From Corythucha ciliata (lineage: Eukaryota; Arthropoda; Insecta; Hemiptera; Tingidae), in contig CM075939.1 of assembly GCA_038030265.1 (NCBI GenBank), positions 28,253,253-28,317,252 on the forward strand: DNA of 64,000 nucleotides, in the 5' to 3' direction. The notes under the pieces are model-generated. The model was not told where the DNA came from. It saw only the letters and a list, made by a program, of their open reading frames with translations, and made no database searches. Shown here piece by piece: positions 34,076 to 44,950 of this stretch. Position 1 is the first letter of the stretch, and every line of letters begins with the position of its first letter. The position numbers and the translations under genes are program-made.

Positions 34076-35791
34076 TGAAGATATTGATGAATAGAAAGAT
34101 CTCTCCCACTTACTTGTTTTATTTTATTTGTACCGCGGTTTCGGCAGCAACGCCATTCTCAAACGAGTCAACGATCAAAACACAACCCTTCTTATACCTT
34201 CACCTTCTTTTGTTTTGTTTTTGTTTCTTTTTTTTAGCTACAAAACGAATAACGGTGATCCCTAATCACACTAAAGTTTTACAAGGGTGCATGTCTGCAA
34301 ACGGAACAGTCCATTCTTGAGAGGGTGAAGAGGAGAGAGAGACTGCCTCCCTCAAGTAAGTAGTGCTCGTGCAAGGTTGAACAGAGGGGGTCTGAAAAGA
34401 ATGCAAACTGAAACGCAGTAGGAAATTTCCCTAATAAACACTCGATAGCCAACGAATTATTTTTTAAAGTATGGATCCTTTAAACCTTACCGCCACCTCG
34501 CCCCTATCCAACAAGCGTATCAAATCCTACATTTCGATCCCAGCATATCCCTGCGGTATTTCTCCGCGAACGTTTTGTAATTAGACCAAGTGTTTCGCCC
34601 CGATGTTTAATATAATTGCTAATCTACATGGTTTGCTCCATGGTAATTGTTATGCTAAAGAAGTATGAATAATTATGTGACTCACTGATATCAAGTCCTT
34701 GAGCTGAAAACACTTCCCGTGTGCCTTTATTCTTCACCAACGATCAACTCCCCCAAGCCCCAAAGCATAAACTGTTTACGATTTTAATTTAACTTACTCT
34801 TCCAAACGTCTCCATTTTTCCTCTCACTCTGTTCTTCCGTCCTTTCCGTCCCTTCACCACAGAAGGGTTCTCCCTGGTGGCGCGCGGTCCAGTTATACAC
34901 ACGCATAATGTCAATTCGCTTTTCGCGACAGTTTCTACGTAGAAAACAGTAGCGTAGCGTGGCCTCCGAACTCGGGGTACCGCATGGTGCGCCACCTTCC
35001 ATGGCCAGGATGCGCCATAATTTATGCAAACAATGTTGGAGTTTGCTAACTCCAACCTGTAGTGGTGAAATTCACCATGAATTATAAATAATTAGTTTGT
35101 CCGTGTTACATGACGTCAAGAAAACAGAATATGGGCGTATAAAATTCGTCAACGGTTCATTTTTGGTTGGCAAATCTTAAACCAAATTTGAGGGCCTCCT
35201 TGGGCCTAATTGTCAAGAGGGGGCCCCCATGTTTTCATTTAATAAGTGACAAAGTCTTGATTTTGGTTTATTAATCATTCTGAATAATACACCTATGTTT
35301 TCGGTCAGGAAAAAAATTGTACAACCCATCCTCAAACTTTTTCTGTGTACGTTTTAACATGTCCTAGATTCGATTTCTGCAATGTCCGTCCGGGCCATAT
35401 CTTGCCCTACGATTTCTCGAAAAAACTTGTTCTTTTTCGCACATACTATAGACTCCATTTTGGATCTAGTTGGTCCTAACATCTGATCAGTTTTATTAAC
35501 TAACTCCCTGGGATTTTACGGGCCCAAAATGGGGATTTTCAAAGGATTTGAGATCATAGGGGTGTGGCTGGGTGTCGATTTTCGCGTAATTTCAAGCCGG
35601 ATTTGACTACATTCATGAATAATAAACCCCATGTTCGTGTGATTTTTATTCCAAGCCCCTACCCCACCCCCTCTTTGGGTCACCTGTCCTGCCTACTCCT
35701 AAAGACTGCCCTGCTCTCTCTCTCAATTCGCCAGGTAAATCCACAAGTTCATGAATGGTATCCCCCCCCCCTTGCAACCAAAATTACGCGA
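34076..35791. other. No clear gene
   Basis: Intergenic sequence apart from one doubtful open frame on the minus strand (34789-35055). A C run lies near 35761-35770. Confidence 0.5.
34789..35055 (-). CDS. Doubtful exon, PWWP-like signature
   Basis: I do not recognise this frame with confidence. It reads NIVCINYGASWPWKVAHH and later ATVFYVETVAKSEL. PWWP-type chromatin-binding modules have a similar order: a beta strand, a W-P-x-K/R-V block, then V/T-x-F-F/Y-x-x-T. On the minus strand TTTCACCACTACAG could be a splice acceptor just upstream of the frame. The downstream end is basic and low-complexity. It could equally be chance. Confidence 0.2.
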   Translation of the reverse strand: MELANSNIVCINYGASWPWKVAHHAVPRVRRPRYATVFYVETVAKSELTLCVCITGPRATRENPSVVKGRKGRKNRVRGKMETFGRVS

Positions 35792-35931
35792 ATAAATTAA
35801 ATGAATTGATATCATCCGGACGGCGATGGAAGGACAAAGCCCAACACGATTCGAGTTTCGAGAGAAAAATGTTGGGCTACACCCTTCCATCGTCATCCGG
35901 AAGAAATAAATTTCATTTAAAATATTTAATT
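35792..35931. mobile_element. 140-bp foldback element
   Basis: TCATCCGGACGGCGATGGAA on the left pairs with TTCCATCGTCATCCGGA on the right, extended by AAAGCCCAACA/TGTTGGGCT inside and AATGAATT/AATTTCATT outside. Central spacer about 22 bases. Non-coding. Confidence 0.7.
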
Positions 35932-38409
35932 AAATCTTACCGGCGACATCTATCCTCATCTTACGCGGTTCTCTGACCGAATGTTGCTTAGTATTTCATT
36001 CAGAAATTTCCCGTTGAATGCTGAAAATCCGAGATAAATATCTCTCAAAACGTATGTGAACCATCCATTTACCTTACCCCCCTTTCCAATAAACAACATA
36101 AGATCCTTAAACTTTATAATCTTTATTATACTTTATAGCTTTATTCATTCAGCGATTTGCAGAGCATTTTTTAATTATTCAACTCATTAAATTTTAATTC
36201 TCTGTGTCTAAAATATTCAAAAGGCATCTATTATCAAAAGTAATTTGATTATTCAGAGTCAACGCCGCTCTGTACTCGAGAAATTTAATTATACGCTCTC
36301 GAGTCGAGAAAAGTCGTTACTCTTTATTTTTTGGCGAGAAACGCATTTCAAAGAAATTCACAAAAGATTTTCCATAGTTCAGCATTCTAGGTTTTTCTTT
36401 TTATCTAAAAGAGAGTCTAATGGGGTTATAGTACAATATGTAGAGCGCTGGCTAAGAGGGCGACAAAAATTGTATGCAGCCCCTTTTTTCAAACAAGGCC
36501 TCTTATAATTATTATCACCTATAAATTGTCGTCCGTCTATCGCTTTTGAGAACTGAAGAACACTATAGTTGGTTCATAGAGGCTGAAATCTGAGTAATTA
36601 TGGGCGCATAAGTCGACCATAGTAGAAGGGGATCATTTGTCTACAATCGGGTGATCGGGTGATCGGTTATAGCAAGGTTTTTACGAAGTTCTTAGCAAGT
36701 TTCCACGAGTACTAGCAGTCGCCATGTCCGGCTTCACATATGCGGATCAAATAGATTGGATATCTCACATTCGCTGCGATCCTGTCGTGTATAGCCACAG
36801 ATTACGCTCACCAGCCAATCAATTACAAGCCCTTCCCTCTCCAAAGGACCACGCATATTCCGGATATTATCAGTAGGTACGCTCTACGCTCTATAGTTAC
36901 ACTACGGACCCCGTTCACAAGCTCTATGTTATGTGTCTGTGGAGTGTATGAAACCAAACAGAATCGTTCTCTGAACGGGGCCTTAGCATTCCCAAACCTT
37001 TTTTTGCCGGTTAAAATTGATATAGTTGCATTGCACTCAAGCAGAATAGGGGAGATGTAGACCAAAAACTCTACTTTGCTCCTGGGCATTATGAATGAGA
37101 ATTTCATTTCAAGCGGGTCAGGCTGTTAATAATATGCTCAAAGATTAATTATAACCGCTTGGATTTAGTTATCTTTGCCTAGGTAGTTATTTTTTACTCA
37201 AAACTCTCCCTCGGACAGCCATTATTGGCTACATGGATGGACTGCAGCGGTTAGACGACAAAAACATCAATTATTATGTAAATTTGTAATAATGGATCAT
37301 TATTTGTATTATTATTAATTGCGATGAGGATCCTATTAGATTTTTTGCGTCGTATACGTGGAAAAATAGGTGATACAAAACTTTAAAAAGTCAATTTGTA
37401 TTATAAACGACGTGAAAACAAAGTATTAACTCAAACTATTAATTAACCCGCAACTTATCTCCCCTGATGTTTACACTGACTAACCGGAGCTATCCGCCCA
37501 GAATTAATTAATATCGCCCAATGTGTGTTAAACTCATGACGAGAGTATCAACTAACTACACTCGGGCTTCGTCACTTTTTAACGCAGCATATTTTAACTT
37601 GGAGTCATTGACCGACATTTTCACGAATGGAAAATGAGGGAGAACACGAAAAACATGGCAAAAACCGTCAATTAAGTGTCTGATACAGGTAAAACCTGTC
37701 AGATACATGGACAAAGAAAACAAAAATATGTTGACAACCCTTTTAGATAAAAAAAGGGTGAAATTAAAATTGATTGCATGACTTGCGGTCAAATAATGCG
37801 CGAGTGTTATACGGTAATAAATCAAGACGTTGCTTCTCACGCTAAACTTCATTTTTTATGGACATGATTTAGCATGCTTAGCTAGTTGATTCATAGATCC
37901 AAATTTTAATTTTGAATGTAAGTTTATCACTAACGCAATTATTTCATAAATTGGTCGTTTTCGCCCAATTTTTTGGAAAGAGGACATCGTACCTATTGAA
38001 TGCCAAACTTCTAATGAGGAAGTAACACATTTTCCGAAATCATGCTGTCGTGATAGCTTGGGTACCAAAACTCAAAACAAGCAATATTTTTTTCGCCAGA
38101 CATGTGTCTATTTCATTCATTTGTTTGAAGAAACTTAATGAAATAAACATATGACTGCGAAAAAGTTATTGCTTCGGAGTTAGAGAATAGGCCCCCAGGC
38201 TCTTTATTTATTTTTTTTAATTTTTAAAACTATTGGGTTGCGGGACCCATGTGAAATAGGCTAGATAAACTGATGACGTAATAACAGCTTTCGCATGACC
38301 TTCACAATAGCTTCCCACAAATCAAACAATAGCACTTAAGAGAATGGGAAGGAGAAGAAGGGGCAAGACATGATAACAGCCAAGATGCAGAGGGCTTGGA
38401 GGGGAGGCC
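35932..38409. other. No gene recognised
   Basis: AT-rich sequence without a recognisable gene, apart from the 77-bp MITE-like piece at 36906-36982. Confidence 0.55.
36906..36982. mobile_element. Short PIF/Harbinger-like MITE
   Basis: GGACCCCGTTCACAAGCTCT on the left resembles the end of the 41881 element, and the right end reads TGAACGGGGCC. The interior, TGTGTCTGTGGAGTGTATG, matches the same family. At 77 bp it appears internally deleted. Confidence 0.55.
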
Positions 38410-38836
38410 GACATCGGGGCTAAAGAGGTTATATTTAGATAGACTGTTATCTACCCTCCATCCCATAGAGATAATATAACTAGAGCTTGTATTGTCTATT
38501 GCGCAGCGGTCCATGATTGATGTCACCAAGAGCTTGAGTTAGCTCCGAAAATCCCTTGCTATTGGTTGAAGAAGTACCTCTGGGGACGTGGATGGTGTGA
38601 AGGGGAACTTTTTGAAACCCCACCTTTTGAGACAACCAATGGAAAGAGACCTACGGAGCCGTAACGATACCCGGATGACGTCAATCCTCACCCCAGTTTA
38701 TACTTGTTTGCGCATCCAATGCCCCCTCTAGTAGTTATATTATCTCTATGCTCCATTCCATGAAATCCAATGCAAATCGTGACAAGGTAACCCTTGTGTA
38801 ACCTATACCTACATAAAAAAAGTTAGCCCCGATGTC
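38410..38836. mobile_element. 427-bp foldback element
   Basis: GACATCGGGGCTAA on the left pairs with TTAGCCCCGATGTC on the right, and CATAGAGATAATATAACTA (38464-38482) pairs with its complement near 38732-38750. Arms are gapped and diverged in between. Non-coding. Confidence 0.65.
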
Positions 38837-40410
38837 CAGAACTCGTTGGGATAGGTCACAACCCCTTAACTACGTCACAGACTACGTCACGAGTCCCAGA
38901 CTACGGCACGAGTCACAGACCGGCCGTTTAAGGCAACAAAAAAAAAATGGCAAGTTTTATTATTTTGCTATAAATCTAAATTAATCATTTGCGCACTAAT
39001 ATTCAATTCCTGGTCATATTTAGACATTTTCTTTAGAAAAAAAATGTTTCCAGCGATTTTTATTTTTTATGTTACTTCCTCATTGTATAGGAGGGGGGGA
39101 AGAAACCAATATACGCGAGCTTCCTGCGTGTTGACCTAGTCATTGCATTCAAAACTCCCTCCGGGCATGATAACCAACAAAAGCTCTGTACAACGGATGA
39201 CTACAAGGAGCCTCGGGGCCAAATATCAATCAGTGCCTTTGTTTCTAATTGATCGTCAATAGAATTAATTTTCGTTCCATCCTCCACCAGATAGCAACCC
39301 TTCCTGTAGAGGAAGTTTGAGTGGGTTACGTTGGCGAGAGAGACAGAATTAGAAAGAAGCCTGTTACAAGTCACATTGATGTGCCTTGAAAATGGATGCA
39401 ACGTATTTTTCTTTCCTGACGAAACCGTAAGAACCGTTTCACCCCCATCTATAACAGTTAAATATTTTCACCATTCAGGATGAGTAAATCGATTGTTTCA
39501 TAACTAAGGAAGCAATAATTTCTCTGGAAAAAAGAATAAAACCAAGAGAGAGAGAAAAAAAAGAAAGAAACAAAACTGTGTTTTTTGTAGTGTATAGCTC
39601 TAAAGGTTATTCAACAAATAAGCCTCCTTTCAACATTACTTTAAACTTGGTTAATTTTAAAAAGCAATCAAATTTTAATCGAAAGAGCTAACGCAGCCAG
39701 TTTGGCGGAAACTGGCGAAATCTGAATATTTATGAAGCTGATTTAATTGGTTTCTCAATCGCGTATACTCTTCTCCTTTCCCAAACTCCACCAACCTCTT
39801 CCTCACGAACTCCCTGAGCCTTTTTACGTACACCGCCCAGCACTCCCTAAGGGCTAAGGGGTCTTTTTAGTACAGCCTTGAAGGCAGAGGAGTTGCCTAC
39901 CACAGAGCAAGGAGTTGATTGGTTAGTTACGGGTTATTCTCACGGTGCCATTCGACGCCGGCAGTGTGCGGTTAGGGCTGATTATTTTCGTGGTGAAGTT
40001 TCACAGTTTCAACCCTTGATGCACTCTAACCCTGGGCTTCATTCCACCCTAAGGTGTCCCCCACTACAAATAACTCAGCCATAAAGAAGGGCATTATTCA
40101 TTATCTCGCCTGTTTCCCAGGAAAGGTAAAAAGCAAGGCGTCTGAAGTTTTTCTTTAGTAAAAAGGAAGCTCTGTAAGGCTATTAAATATTTCAATTTGA
40201 TGAAATATTCAAAGGTGCTGGGAAATGCTGAACCTGAGAAAACCTACTTTATGTTTATGTACCTTTTTTCCAATTATCTTGAAAAAAAAAAATGAGATAT
40301 CTGTATAAAATTTATTATTATCGTAATACTGTGCTTACAAGAACCGAGGCAAAGACAAATTATACCGAGGGGTCGCGAGAAGGAGAATGTACTGATGTCA
40401 TTTATTGTCG
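38837..40410. other. No gene recognised
   Basis: Intergenic sequence. Open frames are short and without domains. Confidence 0.55.
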
Positions 40411-40541
40411 GACCTGCCCCCCTATTCTGTAACTCTTAACGCGTGCGTTAGCGAAATAAACGAGGTGAATAATTGAAATTAAATCAGCTGAGAAATTTTG
40501 CCAACGCACGCATTATGAGTTTCAGAAGAGGGGGGCTGGAC
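40411..40541. mobile_element. 131-bp foldback element
   Basis: CTGCCCCCCTATTCTGTAAC with AACGCGTGCGTT on the left pairs imperfectly with AACGCACGCATTATGAG and TTCAGAAGAGGGGGGC on the right. Central spacer about 45 bases. It lies 48 bases left of Gypsy element 2. Confidence 0.65.
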
Positions 40542-40588
40542 TTCTCTTGTTTCCCCAACGCTCCGAAAAAAGTTTATCTATGTGGACG

Positions 40589-40712
40589 TGATAGAATTTG
40601 AGACCTGTTAGTAGGCTATATTCAACCTAATTAAATGAATACGGATATTAAAAAAACACATGTGTAGGGGAGGGAGGATATGGAGTGAAAACGAATAGTA
40701 TTAGTCACGTCA
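40589..40712 (-). repeat. Gypsy element 2, 3' LTR
   Basis: 124 bp, three differences from the 5' LTR. The left target duplication GGACG precedes it. Confidence 0.9.
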
Positions 40713-41356
40713 TTCTTCCCCACTTAGTAAAGAGCGAAATCATCCAGTCTTGACGGAAGTTTCCTTGTCCGTTCAGATCGTCTTAACGGCGGGCGTGGAG
40801 GCGAATTGCTACGATCTTCCAGTGGGAGAGTAGTTTGTGCTTCTACACTTGAAGAGGGTTCGGTGAAATTTTCTGGGTTACCACTAATGCTCGGGTAGTC
40901 TTCTATCGAGGGATCGGGATGAAAATCTTCTATAGTTGGGTCGGGTTCTCCGAATGAAGCCAAATGGCGAGTAGAAATTGTCGTCTCTCGTCCGCTAGGG
41001 AATTTTATATGCGCGTAATGAGGGTTACTTTCCAAAAGCTCGACTCTTTCCACTGTCGGTTGGTATTTGTTATCCCGATTAAAACTTCGAATAAGGACAG
41101 GGCCTGGTCTGTTTAGCCACGACGGTAGAGACTGGCCATTTGGAGAACGCCTGGCATACGAGAACATGCGCTCATGGGGAGTAGTGTTCGTTGAAGTACA
41201 CAAAAGAGAACGAATTGAATGTAGAGCGTCCTAAAGTATTTTTTCCCATTGTGCCATGTGAAGGCCCCGTTCTCGCAGAGCTAGACGTACGGTGGTCCAT
41301 ATGATTCCGTTATATCTCTCCACCTGTCCGTTTCCTTGGGGATTGTATGGGGTACT
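40713..41356 (-). pseudogene. Gypsy element 2 integrase, C-terminal part
   Basis: Resumes the integrase after the 2.87 kb insertion with TPYNPQGNGQVERYNG, which supplies the third catalytic residue (Glu of QVER). One stop codon lies near 41232. The rest (40724-41203) has the usual post-core region (TTPHERMFSYARR, then a chromodomain-like position without a clear chromodomain) and a Pro/Ser/Glu-rich tail ending RSERTRKLPSRLDDFALY. It ends 12 bases before the 3' LTR. Confidence 0.85.
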
Positions 41357-41880
41357 AGAATTGTGACGTGACAGCTTTTGTCGGTCACAGTGACAACTAG
41401 CTCCGGTGACTGTGCAGTCACTGTGACAAAAACCAGTGATTTTGTCACTTAAGTGACTACTGAGGGCCTGTTCTATAACTTTTTAATGTCACTATCACTG
41501 TTTGTTTCCCCCCGTCCTCCCCATCAACATGTGATTTAATTTGGGGCGGACGGATGGAAAAGGATATTTCTAGAAACCCTGAAATCTTACAGGACAGGCC
41601 CACTGTAGCACTTCGTTTGAGCAAATGCCTAATGTTACCGGACTCGCCGGTATCTGTGTGAATTTCATTCCCAGACCCAACAAGGCCTATTAATAGGGCA
41701 AATGAGAGTGGATTTCGCAAATCAATTCAAGCAGCTGCCCTCCCCTAGACTCAAAAATGCAGATTCAGTGGGGCAGTTGCCCACCCCTAGATGCATAATG
41801 AATGACAAATCTTTCAAAACAATCACATTGTGTTTCGTCGGCGCTCACTAAAAAAATAACTTCACGAGTTTCACTCATAA

Positions 41881-42017
41881 AGGCCCGTTCACAAGCTCTA
41901 TGTTTGCGTTGTGTGGAGTCTATGCAACCAAACAAATGTATTCCCTCGAAAAATGAAGCATTTTGATAGGTTGCATAGACACCACACAACACAAACATAG
42001 AGCTTGTGAACGGGCCT
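41881..42017. mobile_element. 137-bp PIF/Harbinger-like MITE
   Basis: AGGCCCGTTCACAAGCTCTA on the left and its reverse complement on the right, pairing for about 45 bp. TAA flanks both ends (41878-41880, 42018-42020), the 3-bp TWA duplication of PIF/Harbinger. Relatives are at 36906, inside 16786-17333 and inside 28350-29100. Confidence 0.8.
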
Positions 42018-42089
42018 TAAATAAAATAAATTTCGTTTGACTAGCCACTCCATGCAGAAAGATATTCACTCATAGATAAAATAAGTTTG

Positions 42090-42885
42090 ACAGCCATTTC
42101 ACTGCCTAAAAATAGTTAAAACTAGCTATTTGCACTATAAAATCGGCTAAAGTGACTAAACTCACGCCCAAAAATACAAAACTGTCGATTCGCGTTTTAA
42201 AAAAGGCTAGAACTTGACTTCACGCGCCCTAAAAATTGGTGGCGACTGGTGAACTTCTGAAAATGCCAGAAAGATCATGATTACCGCCCGAAAGTAGCTA
42301 AATCGACCATTCGTGCGCTAAAATTGATCAGACTGGCCATTCTTGAGCCAAATATGACCATAATGCGCACTTTTGACTTGACGGACTAATCAAGCCCTGA
42401 AAACGGCCAAAATGACTTCACGTGCCCTGGAAATGCCTAAAAAGATGATTCCTTCCCTGAAAATAGCAAAATCGACAATTTGCGCACCAGGAATGGTCAA
42501 ACTTCATGGCCTTTGCTTGATGGACTAGGTATTTGAGCCCTGAGAATGGCAAAACTGACGATTCGTGTCTTTAAAATGGCTAAAATTACCATATTTGAAC
42601 CCTAGAATTTGCCGAATTTACTTTTCCGAGCCCTAGAAATGGATTACCTCGCGAATCGAGCTCTAAAAATGTATGAACAAGTGACTCCTGCCATGAAAAT
42701 GGCAAAATAGACCATTCGGTGCGCCGAAAATGGCAAACCTGACTGTTCTCGCCTTGACTTGGGACGTACAATTCGCTCCTATAACTGGAAAGACTGACTT
42801 TATGCGCACTAAAAATGGCAATTATAGCTATTAAAGCCTTGAAATCGTCAAAACTGACTCTATGTGCCCTGAAAGGATGTGCCCA
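42090..42885. repeat. Decayed minisatellite C, long array
   Basis: More than 20 degenerate units near CTAAAAATGGCTAAACTGAC plus about 15 further bases (often TTCGTGCGCC). Period about 35, with longer gaps where a TTGACTTGACGGACTA-like block intrudes. Same family as 33930-34075. Confidence 0.7.
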
Positions 42886-42889
42886 ACAA

Positions 42890-43660
42890 AGTAAAATGTC
42901 AATTTGAAGTAAAATATTCTTTTTTGAGGTAAAGTGATGTGTGAGGTGTAAAATATTCATTTTTAAAATGGAACAGTAAAGTTTAGTTTTAGGTTAAAAT
43001 CGCCAGTTTTGTGGTAGCATCTTCATTTGGACGGGGGGGGGGGGCACGTCAGCTTTGGCCAGGAATTGTACGTTTTTTTTTTTTGTTTTTTTTACTAAAA
43101 TCGCCAATTGAAGAATAAAATCGGCAGTTTTTAGTACTGATTGGTCTGTTAATTGTAATTAAGATCATTGGTTTTTGATCCGTTTTGGGTTAAACCGCCA
43201 TTTTAGGCGGAATTCACCAGTTTTGGGGGGTAAAGACTTGGATTTTAAAAGTTGTGCTGTTAAATTTTTAGTTTCGTCGTAAACACTTCGTCTTTGGCGT
43301 AGAAACGTCAGTTTTGAAGTAAATTATTCAGCTATACTAGAGTGAAATACTCTGTTTTTTTGTTAAAAAACGTCAGTTTTGAGTTAAAACCCGTTATTGT
43401 TTGGTTAAAAAATGTTGAATTCTTACGTCTCTCAGACAAGACGTTGATGAAAAGTCGGTCACCCTGTACATTTGAATGCCAAGGATCGATTTCCGGGGAA
43501 ATCGAATTGTCTGTTAATAGAAAAAGTCTGAATAGAATTGTCAGTTTTTGGATAGAAAATCAGTAATAGAAGGCTAAATCAGATAATTTCCTAACAAGGA
43601 TGTTAGTTTTTGATGGATTACGACCCTTTTTTGTGAATACTCAGTTTCCGGGGAAGAATT
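42890..43660. repeat. Decayed minisatellite D
   Basis: A distinct array starts where the previous one ends: units near GTTAAAATCGCCAGTTTTGA, repeating about every 22-45 bases with heavy decay (AAATCGCCAGTTTTG, AAATCGGCAGTTTTT, AAACGTCAGTTTTGA). It holds a G10 run near 43027-43036. Confidence 0.6.
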
Positions 43661-44234
43661 TGACGATATATTGCGCTACCAGTTCTTTTGTTGGGGTCTC
43701 TAGTTTCCATAATGTCCGACATATTCCGCCCACCCCTTGGTCAAGGGCTGGCTACGCCCCTGCCTAGGAAGGTGTTTTTTAAAAAAGTAAAATTATACAA
43801 GATCACTGTAGCACAGGTCTTGGAAAACGAATTGAATCAAAATATATTGCCTACACTAAAGGTTCAATTCCAAGTCCAAGAAAAAAAGTCAACAGACTTG
43901 GGATAGACTTGGGGAGAATGCTACTGAGTTCATTGGGGCGATAGAGGAACTGGTAAAGTGTCAGTGTTATGTGGTAACCTGCGAGGATGGCTAGATGACG
44001 GCTCCAATTTTAATTTAAGAGATTTTAATAAGTATATAAGACTCTAGCGCAGTGAAGCGATAGAAGTGACGAATGAAGAGGCGATTATAAGTGAAAAGGA
44101 ATGTCACCGTTAGAGGGTCGGAACGGTGATTTCAATGTGGTCGTCACCGGAGCCAACAGTGACGGAGTAGTCACAAGTGGGAGTAGTGACAAAATCACCG
44201 ACAGTGAAATCACACCTCACCTCTATGGGGTACT

Positions 44235-44950
44235 CCGGCTTGTAGATATTCCAAGTCCAGTTAAGAAGTCTTTAAGTTCTTGTGACATGAAGGATGAGCC
44301 TTGGTCCGAATGAATATAAGATGGGAGTCCGAATATGGAAAATAGTTGGCGGAGACAATGTATAACAGATTTTGATGAAGTATCCTTGCAGGGAAAAGCA
44401 AAAGGGAATCTTGAGTATTCGTCGACTACTGAAAGGATGAATCGATTTTGTGTGCTCGATGGAAGCGGACCTTTGAAGTCTATGTTTAATCGTTGCATTG
44501 GAGACGTCGCTTTGATCAAAGTGCCGGGATTTTTGTAAAAACGAGGTTTAACTTCTGCGCACACTGGACACGAGGACGTTACTGAACGAATTTCCTTTAA
44601 CGAGAAGGGTAAATTTTTACTTCGCGTCCAGTGAGTCATTCTGGTGACGCCGGGATAACAGAGAGCTCTGTGCAGTTCCTTCAATTTTGTTGTATTGCCA
44701 ATGGCAGACGAACAAATTCTTGATAAAGCGTCTGCGACGTAATTCTCATTGCCAGGGCGATAAACAATGTCGTAGTTATAACAGGTAAGTTCTAACTGCC
44801 ATCTTTTGATTTTCTCATTTTTGATTTTACCAGCGTGATGAATATTAAACATGAAGCTAACAGATTTTTGATCGGTGATGAGTTTAAAATGTCTACCGAG
44901 TAAATACTGACGCCATTTTCTCAATGACTCAACAATGGCATAATTATGCT
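44235..44950 (-). pseudogene. Gypsy element 2 RNase H end and integrase N-terminal part
   Basis: The frame 44223-44924 opens in the last part of RNase H (HFKLITDQKSVSFMF), then the connection with YVADALSRI, the zinc finger (LHRALCYPG, CPVC; Tyr replaces the second His) and the integrase core with LNIDFKGPLP (first Asp) and HSDQGSSF (second Asp). It is then cut by the 2.87 kb insertion. At 44925-44990 small indels break the frame from the upstream RNase H. Confidence 0.85.

Larger units (their letters stand above)
41357..44223. mobile_element. 2.87 kb insertion in Gypsy element 2 with 11-bp target duplication
   Basis: TATGGGGTACT occurs once on each side (41346-41356, 44224-44234), and the integrase frame continues across if one copy is removed. 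The ends are rich in GTCAC/GTGAC: on the left GTCACAGTGAC, CTCCGGTGAC and GTGATTTTGTCACT; on the right, in inverse order, AGTGACAAAATCAC and GTCACCGGAG. These act as imperfect subterminal inverted repeats. Target duplications of 9-11 bp are typical of Mutator-like elements, but no transposase is present and the class is not proven. The interior holds a PIF-like MITE and two decayed minisatellites. Confidence 0.75.

Noticed and set aside
42090..43660. CRISPR array
   Set aside because: Repeats are degenerate, period varies, there are no unique spacers of fixed length, and the DNA is eukaryotic.
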